Assembly (NCBI RefSeq): GCF_016009175.1
Contig: NZ_JADUCM010000013.1
Span: 1 to 64,000, forward strand
Length of the DNA stretch: 64,000 bases
Source: Pseudomonas alkylphenolica
GTDB lineage: Bacteria; Pseudomonadota; Gammaproteobacteria; Pseudomonadales; Pseudomonadaceae
Direction: 5' to 3'
The notes beneath the pieces are model-generated. The model did not search any database. It was not told the origin of the DNA and saw nothing but the letters and a program-made list of their open reading frames with translations. Shown here one piece after another: positions 53,189-63,938 of the stretch; within the stretch, counting starts at the first letter, position 1; each line of letters opens with the position of its first letter. The translations under genes and the position numbers were made by a program.

Positions 53189-54367
53189 TCACCCGATGGA
53201 ACGGTAAACTTCCAACGTCTCGCGTGCACAGCGCTCCCAAGAGAACTTCTGCGCTTGCAGCAGGCCTTTGCGAACATATCCGCCACGCAAGCTTTCATCT
53301 TCAAGTAGCGTACCCAATTGGAGCGCAAGCGATTCACTGCTTCCCGGCTCATGCAACATCGCCGCGCCTTGCGCAAACTCCGCCATGGAGGTTCCACTCG
53401 TGCAAAGCACCGGTACCCCGCTCGCCATCGCCTCCAGCACAGGAAGGCCAAACCCTTCATACACGGAGGGATACGCAAAAACCGCGGCGCCCGAATAAAT
53501 CAACGGCAGCTCTTCTGCGCAAACAAACCGCAAGTATTTCACCTCACCCCGGGCCTGCATGGCCTGAATGCGTTCAAGCAAATCCGAGTTACGCCACCCC
53601 GGCGCCCCGGCTATGACCAGCGGGAACGCCCGACGCAACGCGTCGGGCAACTGCGACCAGGCATCCAGCAGCACGGCCAATCCCTTTCGAGGCTCCAGGG
53701 TGCCAACGAAGGCGACATAGCGACCATGCTCGAGCCCGTGCTGCATCAGCACGCTGGCCGTTTGTTGCCGATCGCGCGGGATGAAGCGCTTGTCCGCCCC
53801 CAGGTAGATCGCCCGCACTGCATCGGCACTGAGGTTGTAGCGCCCTATCAGTTCCTGGCGGACGATCTCGGAGTCGGTAATGAGGTAGTCCGCGCGCGCC
53901 AAAGTACGGGGCAATTCCCGGTTTAACCACTCCACCCGTTCGGCAGGGTGGAAATGCGGGTAATGCACAAAAGAAAGATCATGTATGGTCGCGACACACG
54001 GCCCGTCATGAGGCTTCAAAATAAAATTGGGCTCATGATAGATGTAACCCTTTCGTTTGCTCGCCTCCCGGCGGAAAACTGCACTTCGAATAGCACTGCG
54101 CGCCCGATAGGCCAGCGGCAGGCTGCGCACGAAAGAGCGAAAACGCGTTGACAGTTCGCGACCGCTTGGCGGTTCACCCGAAGCAGATACAGGAACCGGA
54201 CCATGCCCGGCGAGCACTTCAGCAGCCGATAGCCAGCGCGCACCGTCAAAGCAATCAATGGTTGAATCTGTTACCTGCGCGTGCAGTTGTCCCAACAAGT
54301 TCAGCGTGTAGTTTCCGATACCGGTAAGCGGCGGGCGTAGCGATTCAGTATTGAGTACCAGCCTCAT
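53189..54367 (-). CDS. Family 4 glycosyltransferase
   Basis: A 392-residue GT-B glycosyltransferase. The N-terminal acceptor side begins MRLVLNTESLRPPLTGIGNYT, and the C-terminal donor side shows FVGTLEPRKGLAVLLDAWSQL and PSVYEGFGLPVLEAMASG (Glu-x7-Glu). It resembles mannosyl- and rhamnosyltransferases of A-band-like polysaccharide loci. The ATG overlaps the stop of the Rmd-type gene by 4 bases, so translation is coupled. A GDP-D-rhamnose donor is inferred from these neighbours. Confidence 0.87.
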   Translation of the reverse strand: MRLVLNTESLRPPLTGIGNYTLNLLGQLHAQVTDSTIDCFDGARWLSAAEVLAGHGPVPVSASGEPPSGRELSTRFRSFVRSLPLAYRARSAIRSAVFRREASKRKGYIYHEPNFILKPHDGPCVATIHDLSFVHYPHFHPAERVEWLNRELPRTLARADYLITDSEIVRQELIGRYNLSADAVRAIYLGADKRFIPRDRQQTASVLMQHGLEHGRYVAFVGTLEPRKGLAVLLDAWSQLPDALRRAFPLVIAGAPGWRNSDLLERIQAMQARGEVKYLRFVCAEELPLIYSGAAVFAYPSVYEGFGLPVLEAMASGVPVLCTSGTSMAEFAQGAAMLHEPGSSESLALQLGTLLEDESLRGGYVRKGLLQAQKFSWERCARETLEVYRSIG

Positions 54368-55314
54368 TGCCCCACACTCACCTGATCGCGCCAGTCAGTC
54401 AGCAACTGCGATAATGTGTCGCTCAATTCATAGCGCGGCTGCCAGCCTGTTACCTGCGTCATGTACTGGCTATCGCCGACCGCAAAAGGAATGTCTGAAG
54501 GACGCAGGCGCTCTGGGTCCAGTTGAACCTCAATCGCCACTGCGCTCTGTTGCAACATTACATCCAGGATATCGCGGATCTTGCGCGCACGCCCCGAGGC
54601 AATATTGAATACGTGGCCTTCGATGGGCGTATTGGCCAACGCAAGCAACTGAACATACGCATCACACACATCACGCACGTCAAGAAAGTCCCGACAGGCC
54701 TCAAGATTACCGACCTTCATCACAGGCGTTTGCTGGCCGGCCTCGATCTGCGCAATCTGCCGGGCGAAAGAAGCCGTGACGAAATCCGGCGACTGCCCCG
54801 GGCCGATGTGGTTGAAGGGGCGCGCAATGGCACCGGCAAAGCCCTGGCGGAAATGCTGTTGGCAAGCCAGTTCCGCAGCCAGCTTGCTCGCAGCGTAGGG
54901 GTTCATCGGCAAGCAGCGGCTTTCCTCATTGACCCTGGTCGCCGATTTAAACGCTTCGCCATACACTTCGGATGAACTGATGAATAATAAAAATGCCTGC
55001 GGCGCATGTTGTTTGATGGCCTCAAGCAGATTGAGGGTGCCCAGCACATTGGTATGCCAGGTCAATTGCGGTTCACGGAAGCTGGTCGGTACATGCGTCA
55101 CCGCCGCCAGATGAACAATGGCATCGGGTTGTACCTGTTGAACAACCTCCGCCACAGCGCCTGCGTCACGAATATCCAGTTGAATGTCATCTGCCGAAGC
55201 AGCGTCCTGGCGACTCGAAGAAATGCCGGTTACCGACCATCCGGCAGTTACCAGCTGACTGCGCAAGATACGTCCGACGAAGCCATTGGCACCAGTCAAC
55301 AAAACTTTTTTCAT
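54364..55314 (-). CDS. rmd: GDP-4-keto-6-deoxy-D-mannose reductase
   Basis: A 316-residue extended short-chain dehydrogenase that reduces GDP-4-keto-6-deoxymannose to GDP-D-rhamnose. The Rossmann motif is LLTGANGFVG, and the catalytic Tyr-x3-Lys is MNPYAASKLAAE. The segments SEVYGEAF and ARPFNHIGPGQSPDF are typical of Rmd rather than fucose synthase. I start at ATG 55314, after GGATG; an ATG three codons upstream is possible. It follows gmd after 245 bases and overlaps the glycosyltransferase downstream. Confidence 0.88.
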   Translation of the reverse strand: MKKVLLTGANGFVGRILRSQLVTAGWSVTGISSSRQDAASADDIQLDIRDAGAVAEVVQQVQPDAIVHLAAVTHVPTSFREPQLTWHTNVLGTLNLLEAIKQHAPQAFLLFISSSEVYGEAFKSATRVNEESRCLPMNPYAASKLAAELACQQHFRQGFAGAIARPFNHIGPGQSPDFVTASFARQIAQIEAGQQTPVMKVGNLEACRDFLDVRDVCDAYVQLLALANTPIEGHVFNIASGRARKIRDILDVMLQQSAVAIEVQLDPERLRPSDIPFAVGDSQYMTQVTGWQPRYELSDTLSQLLTDWRDQVSVGQ

Positions 55315-55559
55315 ACGTGACATCCAGATCCAGTAAGGGAAGTTTCGATCAGGCACTCGCGATGCAGAACCCTCGTAAACAACGAATATAAAGAGGGACA
55401 CAAATTCTGCAGTGGCAATGAGCAATGCGTGCAAGGGCTCGGTGCCGGTCACACGTACAACGTCCCTGCGTTGCAAGCAGCCCCGCAGGCATCCTCGAAC
55501 GAACGGATGCCGCGGTTATAACTAACGCTGCTTAGCGCTGCGCATTGCCAACGAACGAA

Positions 55560-56606
<1,047 letters not shown>

Positions 56607-56671
56607 TCAATTAAAAAATACCCAGGCCGCACTCCGCGCGGCCTGACGAAAAAAGATAAAACCGGCAACGG

Positions 56672-57130
56672 TCAGTCTACGATTACCGTGAGGTCCAATG
56701 GTTTGACCTTTTTATCCGAGAACCAGGCAACGCCCTCCTGGACCATATTCATTCTCAGCAAATAAATACCCTGCTCCTTCGGAGCCACTACATTGGCATT
56801 TACCAAGACTTCCTTCCCTGGCGCTACATCCTGAGAAAACGAGGTTCGCGCGCCATCGCGCAGCAGCATTTGCTCGTCAACATACAACCAGTTGTAGGCA
56901 ACGTGGACACGATCCTTGGCCGAGGACCAGACGACCTGGCTGGTATTTTCTACAGTTACTGGTACCACGAACTTCGAGCCTGCCTTGACCTGCAAATTCA
57001 GGCGATCCGTTTTGTACTCAGCGTGAAATACATCCTGCTGTGCCTTTCCCGCTGGCGAAGCCGCATTTTGTTTGCCGCCATCACAGGCAGCAAGCAACGA
57101 GAAAACCCCTGCACACACCAGCGTTTTCAT
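56672..57130 (-). CDS. Predicted lipoprotein with Ig-like domain
   Basis: A 152-residue protein with a lipoprotein signal (FSLLAAC, lipid-bearing Cys16) and a single beta-rich domain (about residues 40-152). The residue after the Cys is Asp, which in E. coli retains lipoproteins in the inner membrane; that rule is weaker in Pseudomonas. The domain is visibly related to the C-terminal domain of the protein at 62142-63938: shared patterns include VPVxVEN, DGxRT and APxxxGxYxLxxxxVQEGVxW. It may bind the polysaccharide or its end group. ATG 57130 is chosen to give a proper signal. Confidence 0.72.
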   Translation of the reverse strand: MKTLVCAGVFSLLAACDGGKQNAASPAGKAQQDVFHAEYKTDRLNLQVKAGSKFVVPVTVENTSQVVWSSAKDRVHVAYNWLYVDEQMLLRDGARTSFSQDVAPGKEVLVNANVVAPKEQGIYLLRMNMVQEGVAWFSDKKVKPLDLTVIVD

Positions 57131-57344
57131 AACAGTACCCGCATTGAGCGAATAACCATTACCCAAACGGCTGCTTATTACATTCCCCATACTGCACCCA
57201 AAAAAAAGAATTTGAGCCGTGCGTAACCGGCATGCCGGACAAACGGCCATTTTAACATCAAATATTCAACGCAAAAACTCTGCCACTCTCTTGAAGTGCG
57301 CCTGGGAAACCGCCTTTTCGCGGCGCACGACCAAAAGCGTGGTT

Positions 57345-59963
57345 TTACGCCCCTTGCAATGCCTGCCGCCAGGGGAACACAAGTACTGAGGCCGATGAGA
57401 TCTGACTGCCGGACTCCACCCAGAAGACACACAGCTCGTACTGTCCGGGCTCCAATGGCATCTTCACTTTCAACGGTGCCCGCGGTGATACAGCTTGTAT
57501 ATCTCGGCTCCCATCAACAACAACATCGTCGCCCGCATAGATTCGATAGCCAACACCCGCCATCGCTTCATCGACTTTGATATCGATCCAGAGCCCGGGC
57601 AAGCCCGCGATCACGTTGTTTTCTGTCAAAGCCAGGGTCATGGGTTTGGCTACCCCGCCAATCAGGCGCTGGGCATGGTACTTGTCATACGCAGCCGCGT
57701 AATTGAGCAATCCCACCGCAGGGTCGTTGGCAGCATCATTGCCGGGGTAGTAATTCATGTAATGCACGTCGCTGGTAAACCAGCCAGGCATCCACGACGA
57801 ATAGTCCTCCGGCCAGTTCAATGTCGTCACTGGCACAGCACAGAAGCGATTGCTGTAACGGTTCAGGCACACGTTAAAGTACAACGACCACTCGTCAACA
57901 CCCCCTGCAACGCAGTTGGCATATTCACTGTAGATCTCTTGGACCAGGCGCTTTTCAATGATCTGCGGCTGGTGAGCGGAAAACGATTTGTCACCGTAGC
58001 CATGCGCAGTCAGGAGCGCCGAGGTTCTCCACTGCCCCTCATCATACGAAGTCATGCCAAATGGGCTGGCACGCCACTTGGCCATCGAGGAGAAGTAGTA
58101 ATAGCCGTTGTAGCTCTGCTGATTGCCATAGTGGGTGGCCGGCAATGGTTTCAGCAGAATGGCGTCGTCATCGAGTGACAGGAAAACAGGCTCGATTACC
58201 GCATTGCCATACAGGCGCTTGCGCAACTGAAAGTTCCGCTCCTGATGGTCGGTCGGGATCGCTTTACCGACAAACAGATCCTCATCGCAGAGCACAACAC
58301 CCGCAACGCCCAGCGCTGCCAATACAGCCTCGACCGCGCCTTTCATTGCCTCACTGGTCAGCACGACAACGCCACCAAGGTGCCCGAACTTTCTCAGCGA
58401 CAGCAGTGAGCGCTGAAGCGACTCTGGGCGGATGGATATATACACCAGCTGCAATGTTTGCCACTCGATGCCGTGTTGGTCACACGGCAGATAAGCACGC
58501 AACACCTCGTGCACCTTTGCAATGGCATCCGACCAGACCGGCGCGTGGAACTTGCTGACATTTTCTTTCAACAGGTCATAGCGCTTCGGCTCGGCGACGA
58601 GGGCTTTGACGGTTCGCGCCAAGCCTTGCTCATCGTCCAGACGGAAACTCAAGGTATGCCCGCGCCCAACCTCTTCGAGCGCACCACCGTCACTTGTTAC
58701 CACGGCACACCCGTAAGAAAGCGCCTCGAGTACGGGCAACCCGTAGCCTTCGTAGTGAGCAACCGATACGTACAGGTAGCATGTTTCGTAGAGGTGCTTC
58801 AGCACACCGTCTGTAGCGTTTTGCAGCCACAAGAAATGGCCCGCGTGCTGTGCGTCGGCCAGCTGGTCAATAACCTCATCACTCTCCCAGCCCTTTTTCC
58901 CGACCAGGATGACCTTCAACCCGAGCTGCTTGAATATTTCGAGGTTGCGGATGAGCAGCGAATAGTTCTTTCTCGGCTCAACAGTCCCCACAAACAACAC
59001 AAAACGCTGGCGAGAGAACTTCGAGACCTCAACGGGAATTTTTTCGTCGGAGGCATCCAGCGCCGAGAACACGTTACCCAACGGCATGACCGTTGTTGGT
59101 GCACAACGACCTTTAAGCTGTTCGGCAATTTTTATGTAGTCGCGTTGCACTGCTTCAGAAATGCAAACAAACGTGTCCGAAAAGTTGGACGCGGCAAAAA
59201 AATGCTCGAGGAATCGCAGCACGGTAACCGGATGCGAGTACATCGGGAACAGGATGGGGGCTGCGTCATAGTGGATGTTCAAGATACGAACACCCGCCTC
59301 ACGCAACTTGCGATACAACGGCCAGCGTGAGACAGCATCACCCCAGGAGCCATCAACATCGAAATACACATCACCCCGGTCAAAGCGGATCTGAGCGGCG
59401 TCGGTCAGCTCGACGAACTCATCATCCTCCAAAGCGACGCGTTTGAATTGCTTGTCCGCCCTCGAATAGGCGACATAAACAATATTCTCGACCGCGTTGC
59501 TGCTCTGCAATTCGCGGCTGAGCTCCCGAACCACCCGCTGGATACCCGTACGAGCTTTGGTGGTGGTGGTATTGGTTACATCGAAAAAGATGTTCGGGCC
59601 GCTGTCTGATCGAGAAGCGAACTCAAGGGAGAACTCGGAGCGCCCCTGCAGCGAATACTCCTCCGAGCGCAATATTGCGGCCTGGCAGTATTCAACCAGC
59701 CCTGCTCGATCCCGGGCGCGAAGACGTTCAAGTGCACCTGGATCTGCCAAGCGTCGCAGATAGTAGTAGTACACCAGGTGCACGACTTCTTCCTTGTCAT
59801 TGACCCGCGACAACCCCAGATTGGCGAACGCCTCCCCACAACAGATAGCCGCTACGGCATCGACCGCGGCTTCCGACCATGAAAAGAAATCAACCTCAGC
59901 TCCTGAGGTGCAATTGCCGCCCGCCAGGCGAAAGAGCGCCTTGGCGTTGTCCTTGAATTCCAT
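57345..59963 (-). CDS. Multidomain glycosyltransferase (DUF4214-like, GT4, second catalytic domain)
   Basis: An 872-residue protein. Residues about 10-110 are helical with VHLVYYYYLRRLADPGALERLR, resembling DUF4214. Residues about 120-480 form a GT4 glycosyltransferase (FVGTVEPRKNYSLLIRNL, then YEGYGLPVLEALSYG). Residues about 495-740 look like a second catalytic domain with FLSLDDDAILLKPLP and SAHQPQIIEKRL, reminiscent of Stealth-type sugar-phosphate transferases or GT-A enzymes. About 80 C-terminal residues are beta-rich (GLWIDIKVDEAM onward). It may add two units, or a sugar plus a phosphate-linked unit. ATG 59963 leaves 4 bases after the upstream gene; ATG 59987 is an alternative. Confidence 0.78.
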   Translation of the reverse strand: MEFKDNAKALFRLAGGNCTSGAEVDFFSWSEAAVDAVAAICCGEAFANLGLSRVNDKEEVVHLVYYYYLRRLADPGALERLRARDRAGLVEYCQAAILRSEEYSLQGRSEFSLEFASRSDSGPNIFFDVTNTTTTKARTGIQRVVRELSRELQSSNAVENIVYVAYSRADKQFKRVALEDDEFVELTDAAQIRFDRGDVYFDVDGSWGDAVSRWPLYRKLREAGVRILNIHYDAAPILFPMYSHPVTVLRFLEHFFAASNFSDTFVCISEAVQRDYIKIAEQLKGRCAPTTVMPLGNVFSALDASDEKIPVEVSKFSRQRFVLFVGTVEPRKNYSLLIRNLEIFKQLGLKVILVGKKGWESDEVIDQLADAQHAGHFLWLQNATDGVLKHLYETCYLYVSVAHYEGYGLPVLEALSYGCAVVTSDGGALEEVGRGHTLSFRLDDEQGLARTVKALVAEPKRYDLLKENVSKFHAPVWSDAIAKVHEVLRAYLPCDQHGIEWQTLQLVYISIRPESLQRSLLSLRKFGHLGGVVVLTSEAMKGAVEAVLAALGVAGVVLCDEDLFVGKAIPTDHQERNFQLRKRLYGNAVIEPVFLSLDDDAILLKPLPATHYGNQQSYNGYYYFSSMAKWRASPFGMTSYDEGQWRTSALLTAHGYGDKSFSAHQPQIIEKRLVQEIYSEYANCVAGGVDEWSLYFNVCLNRYSNRFCAVPVTTLNWPEDYSSWMPGWFTSDVHYMNYYPGNDAANDPAVGLLNYAAAYDKYHAQRLIGGVAKPMTLALTENNVIAGLPGLWIDIKVDEAMAGVGYRIYAGDDVVVDGSRDIQAVSPRAPLKVKMPLEPGQYELCVFWVESGSQISSASVLVFPWRQALQGA

Positions 59964-59967
59964 TACT

Positions 59968-62121
59968 TCACTTCTCGCTACAGTCATCAATAAGTGTCTT
60001 GTGTGCCTGCGCTATGACCGCATGCGCTGCACCACCGCTTTTTTCAACATACGCATCAAACAGGCGCATGTTCGAGGCATCATTGAAATCGATACTGCCA
60101 GTGCTACCCGGGGTTGATTCGCCGACTGCACCCTGACCAGGAATCACCGGCGTAGTCTCAACCGTTGCTGCCAAAACCACTTCAGGCGCGCTGGCCTCGG
60201 TATTAACGATTTCACCCGGCTCATCAAAAATGTCTTTTTGCAAAAACTCGCGATGTATTGCGAAGGCCCGCAAGTGGGCATGTAACCGCGGAAACTTCTT
60301 CAGCAGGCGATTTAAACGTTGACTCAACCCGGGCCGAGACAACACGCCCGCCATCAGCCCGGATACCATCGGCCGGAACACCGCCTTCAAGAACCGCACC
60401 GGCAATGCAAGAACCCAGCGGGCAGCAATTGACGCGCCCCGCAACGGGGAGGAAATACGCCAGGAAGTACTACTGAGCAATGCCTGAACGCGGGCGTGGT
60501 GCGTCTCGGTCTGTGCGGCAAGATGCCCTGCTGTTGCAAGCGCTTCTGTAAGCTTCACTTGCGACTGCTTGAGTTGCCCTTGCAGTTCTGCACTGTGCCT
60601 GAGGAGATCCTGTACTTGATTCACTGCTTGATGATGCTGCGGCTCAGTCGCTGCCAAGCGCTGCTCCAGTGTGGAGGCATAAGTGATGCGCTGCTGGACC
60701 TCACTGCGTTGCTGTTGAAGCTCGGAGCGCAGCTGTTCAATTTCAGCCTGCAATTGCTGCCCGGCGCCCTTGGCTTCTGCCATTTCGCGCAACGCATGAT
60801 CCCGCTCTGCAAGGAGTACTTCTTGCTCCCGGACTAGTGTTTGAGCATGCGCATCCTGCTCAGTAACCTGCTGGCGTAACGCTTCACTCTGCGACTGCAG
60901 CGAAGTGCGTTCATTATCAATAGCAAACTTGAGCGCTTGTTGTTCTTTGTACATCGCCAACAGCTCTGCAGTTACCTGCTGCAACTGGCGCTGAAAGACT
61001 TCAACCGAGGCTTGTGAATTTGCCAGCAGCGCTTCAGCTTTTGCGGCGCGGGACAATTGATCACGCAGCGCAAGTTCGGAATTTTGATAGCGAACTTCTG
61101 CGTTACCTAGACTGTACTGTGTCTCTTGCAATTGCAAACGCAAATGATGCGCCACCGCCTCGCCTTGCAGTACATCCAGGTCCAGCACCGGATGATTAGC
61201 AGCAGCTTGCGCCGTGCTTTTCCCCTTGGGGGCAGCCGCATCCGTACGAGCAACAGCGTGATTCGATGTATCCATGAGTACCGCTGACTTTCCTTGTAAA
61301 TGCGTAATATATTGGTTCAATACCGCAGATAACTTGACCGCTTTTTCAACTTTGCCTTCCAGTTCCACAAACCGACCTTGAAGGCCATGTTCATAGCGCT
61401 CAGCAAGCGTCCCAAGAGCCAGGCCATATTCCTTGGAAAACGCCTGATCAAATAGTGATGTCTGAGTAGTGTCGCCGCTTTTTTGTGCAACGATACCATA
61501 ATCGGGACTCACTCCCCCAAGCACTTGCATCAAATTGACATCAGCCGCTTGAGACAGACCGGCAGGCTCTTGCAAGCGCATGAGCTTGGAACGAGCAAAT
61601 CCGGCGTACTCGGTCAAAAACCCCAACAACAAATGGGGGATCGGCCGTTCATGAGTGGGGTCCAGATAGAAATTATTGGTCCCCACCACCAGGTTTTCGG
61701 CATTGGGTGTTTCGAGAATCAGCAAACCCGCAGGCTTGAGTACCCGCAACGCTTCTGTAACCAAATCTTGCAAACTGGGGAACGGAATGTGCTCGGCAAT
61801 GTGAAAGCCTGACACAACTGCCAGGCTTTCATCGGGGAGCTCTTTCAGCTTCTTCAGCGCATCACAGAGTTCAACCGGCAGCTGCAGGGCCTCACAGACC
61901 TCCAGCATACCTTCGTCAAGGTCTACGCCCAGAGGTGTGAATCCGCTTTCGAGGAGCAACTCCAGCCACTCACCTCGACCACAGCCAAGATCGAGGGCCA
62001 TGCACTCACCATACAGCGAGCGCAAAGGCGCAATGAAAGCGTGGTACACCTTGAGGCGCTCTTTTATAAGCTCTCTGGAGCCTCGATAGCGATCTTCAAA
62101 TGCACGGTAAAAACTCGGCAT
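59968..62121 (-). CDS. SAM methyltransferase with long coiled coil
   Basis: A 717-residue protein. The N-terminal third is a class I SAM methyltransferase with LDLGCGRGEW (residues 43-52). A coiled coil of roughly 200-250 residues follows (about 330-550, rich in Gln, Glu and Ala). After it come the motif SSTSWRISSPLRG, common in envelope-linked glycan proteins, and a hydrophobic/basic C-terminal region (about 570-620). The layout recalls WbdD, where a methyltransferase end-caps O-antigen and a coiled coil measures chain length, but I see no kinase domain. The start is ATG 62121 with AGGAG. It lies between the tandem methyltransferase and the large glycosyltransferase. Confidence 0.78.
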   Translation of the reverse strand: MPSFYRAFEDRYRGSRELIKERLKVYHAFIAPLRSLYGECMALDLGCGRGEWLELLLESGFTPLGVDLDEGMLEVCEALQLPVELCDALKKLKELPDESLAVVSGFHIAEHIPFPSLQDLVTEALRVLKPAGLLILETPNAENLVVGTNNFYLDPTHERPIPHLLLGFLTEYAGFARSKLMRLQEPAGLSQAADVNLMQVLGGVSPDYGIVAQKSGDTTQTSLFDQAFSKEYGLALGTLAERYEHGLQGRFVELEGKVEKAVKLSAVLNQYITHLQGKSAVLMDTSNHAVARTDAAAPKGKSTAQAAANHPVLDLDVLQGEAVAHHLRLQLQETQYSLGNAEVRYQNSELALRDQLSRAAKAEALLANSQASVEVFQRQLQQVTAELLAMYKEQQALKFAIDNERTSLQSQSEALRQQVTEQDAHAQTLVREQEVLLAERDHALREMAEAKGAGQQLQAEIEQLRSELQQQRSEVQQRITYASTLEQRLAATEPQHHQAVNQVQDLLRHSAELQGQLKQSQVKLTEALATAGHLAAQTETHHARVQALLSSTSWRISSPLRGASIAARWVLALPVRFLKAVFRPMVSGLMAGVLSRPGLSQRLNRLLKKFPRLHAHLRAFAIHREFLQKDIFDEPGEIVNTEASAPEVVLAATVETTPVIPGQGAVGESTPGSTGSIDFNDASNMRLFDAYVEKSGGAAHAVIAQAHKTLIDDCSEK

Positions 62122-62141
62122 GATCAACGACTCCTAAATGA

Positions 62142-63938
62142 TCAATTTTCTACTACAACCTTGACCATGGAGTCGGTGGAAAGTTTCTGGTCATACCAGC
62201 GAACGCCTTCTTGAACAGCGGATAACTTCAAGTAATACACACCAGCCTTGTTCGGCGCCTTGACGTCAATATTATAAAAACAACTATCACCTGGAAGCAA
62301 TGAAGTATGCAACGGCGTTCGAACACCATCAAATATACAGACTTCGCCTTGCTCATCCAGCAAATGGTAACTTAAGTTTACCGGACAAGGCTTAATACTT
62401 GCCAGACGTAACTCCGTCAGGTTTTCAACCCGAACCGGAACTTCGAAACGCTGCCCTGTGCGCACCGGGTATGTCAACACCTCGGCCTGAATATCGACAA
62501 TAGCTGTGTAGTGTGCCGGAATAGCAGACATGATGAACGCCGACTTGAGTGCCTCAATGTCAATTGGCTTGTGCGAGGCAACAGCAAAAATGCTGGTCGA
62601 CTTCTTGAAGTCACTCACACCAAAACGCTTGAGCAAACTACCGCCTGCCGTACGATCAGCAAACCACAACACAACGTAGGGGAAATGCTGTTCCAGTTGC
62701 CGCTTGAGCACCCGCGGGTTTTGCTCATTAATATGCATGAGCCGCTCATACCAGGTACGTCGCACACGCGGCAGCCAAAAGCCAGCAGCGACGGCCTTCT
62801 TCTGCTCCTGAGGATGCAAGTACTCGTAGTTCCAGGCATTAGGCGCTGTGTGCACTATCAGCTGCCCTTTGTTCTTCTCCAGCTTTGCACTGACCAGGGC
62901 ATACATGGCATCGTTTTCCTCAGGGCTGAGGTGCTCAACGATGTCCGCCGCTACTGCCAGGTCATAGTCGCCTTCATAGGCATCCGGTTCAAGAACGCTA
63001 CCGCAAACAACCCGAACATTGGCTGCAGGCCCGTCTATATCCGCCAGGGTCTGGCGAATCAGTGCGCAGGCATCGGCAGAATAATCAATCGCCGTCACTG
63101 CTGCACCTTGCGCGTGAAACAGGCGCGTCAGCTCCCCGCGGCCTGCGCCCAGGTCAACAACGGCTTTGGGCTTGCCAAATACCAGAGCAGCATCAGCCAC
63201 TGCCTGCAAACGGCTATCGATAGCCGCGCCTTTGCTTCGGCGCCACTCGGAAAACCCACCACAATCGTTGAGGTAATAGTTTTTGGTGTAAGCCGTTGAC
63301 AGTGGTGCACTGGAATCACTGCCGACTTTCGACATGTCTGAAACGTCCAGATTGGTACGAATCAGTAATTCACCCGCGTAACCAGGGATGATCAGCACCG
63401 AGTGCACTGCTGCCTTGTTCAACCACAACCACTCGTTGACCGAGTAGAAGTTCTCGCGAGACCACTGGTAACCGTCAACCAGAATGTATCGACTTTGGGT
63501 GACAGCCAGGTCCAGGTCACGGTATGTGCCGTTGCCATCCTGCTGGCCATCGATATGGATAAGGTCGTAGTAGCCGCCAGGGAACGCTTTCAACGATTGC
63601 GTGTTGAGTGAATGCAGGTCTGCATTGAAACCCGAAGCACGAAGGTTCTCCCCTGCCCAGGCAAGCGCCCCTTTGCTTCCTCCAAACGTGTCGATATCAG
63701 CATCCAGGCCGACGAACTGAGCGTCTGGGCAGGCTTCAAGAAACGCCCGTGCCGAGTAACCGTAGCGAACCCCCACCTCGAGTATCCGCTGGGGGTTAAT
63801 GGCCTTGGCAATGGCCCATTTGACCTTGTAGTAATCGACCCACTCATCAAACAGGTGCCGTAACGGGTCGGCGGGGTTGGCCTGCGCTCTAAAGTCATAG
63901 TTAGAGACGCTATGAAAACTCATTATCAAATCAATCAT
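62142..63938 (-). CDS. Tandem methyltransferase with C-terminal Ig-like domain
   Basis: A 598-residue protein. The first half resembles cephalosporin-hydroxylase-type or macrocin-O-methyltransferase-like SAM enzymes (RILEVGVRYGYSARAFLEA, residues 51-69, then LIHIDGQQDG). The second half is a class I methyltransferase with VVDLGAGRGEL (260-270) and VAADIVEHLSPEEN. Residues 478-598 form a beta domain related to the lipoprotein at 56672-57130. Two different methylations of the glycan, or one active and one regulatory copy, are possible. ATG 63938 has AGAGGTCAG upstream; ATG 63923 is an alternative. The gene is the first fully visible one of the block. Confidence 0.78.
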   Translation of the reverse strand: MIDLIMSFHSVSNYDFRAQANPADPLRHLFDEWVDYYKVKWAIAKAINPQRILEVGVRYGYSARAFLEACPDAQFVGLDADIDTFGGSKGALAWAGENLRASGFNADLHSLNTQSLKAFPGGYYDLIHIDGQQDGNGTYRDLDLAVTQSRYILVDGYQWSRENFYSVNEWLWLNKAAVHSVLIIPGYAGELLIRTNLDVSDMSKVGSDSSAPLSTAYTKNYYLNDCGGFSEWRRSKGAAIDSRLQAVADAALVFGKPKAVVDLGAGRGELTRLFHAQGAAVTAIDYSADACALIRQTLADIDGPAANVRVVCGSVLEPDAYEGDYDLAVAADIVEHLSPEENDAMYALVSAKLEKNKGQLIVHTAPNAWNYEYLHPQEQKKAVAAGFWLPRVRRTWYERLMHINEQNPRVLKRQLEQHFPYVVLWFADRTAGGSLLKRFGVSDFKKSTSIFAVASHKPIDIEALKSAFIMSAIPAHYTAIVDIQAEVLTYPVRTGQRFEVPVRVENLTELRLASIKPCPVNLSYHLLDEQGEVCIFDGVRTPLHTSLLPGDSCFYNIDVKAPNKAGVYYLKLSAVQEGVRWYDQKLSTDSMVKVVVEN

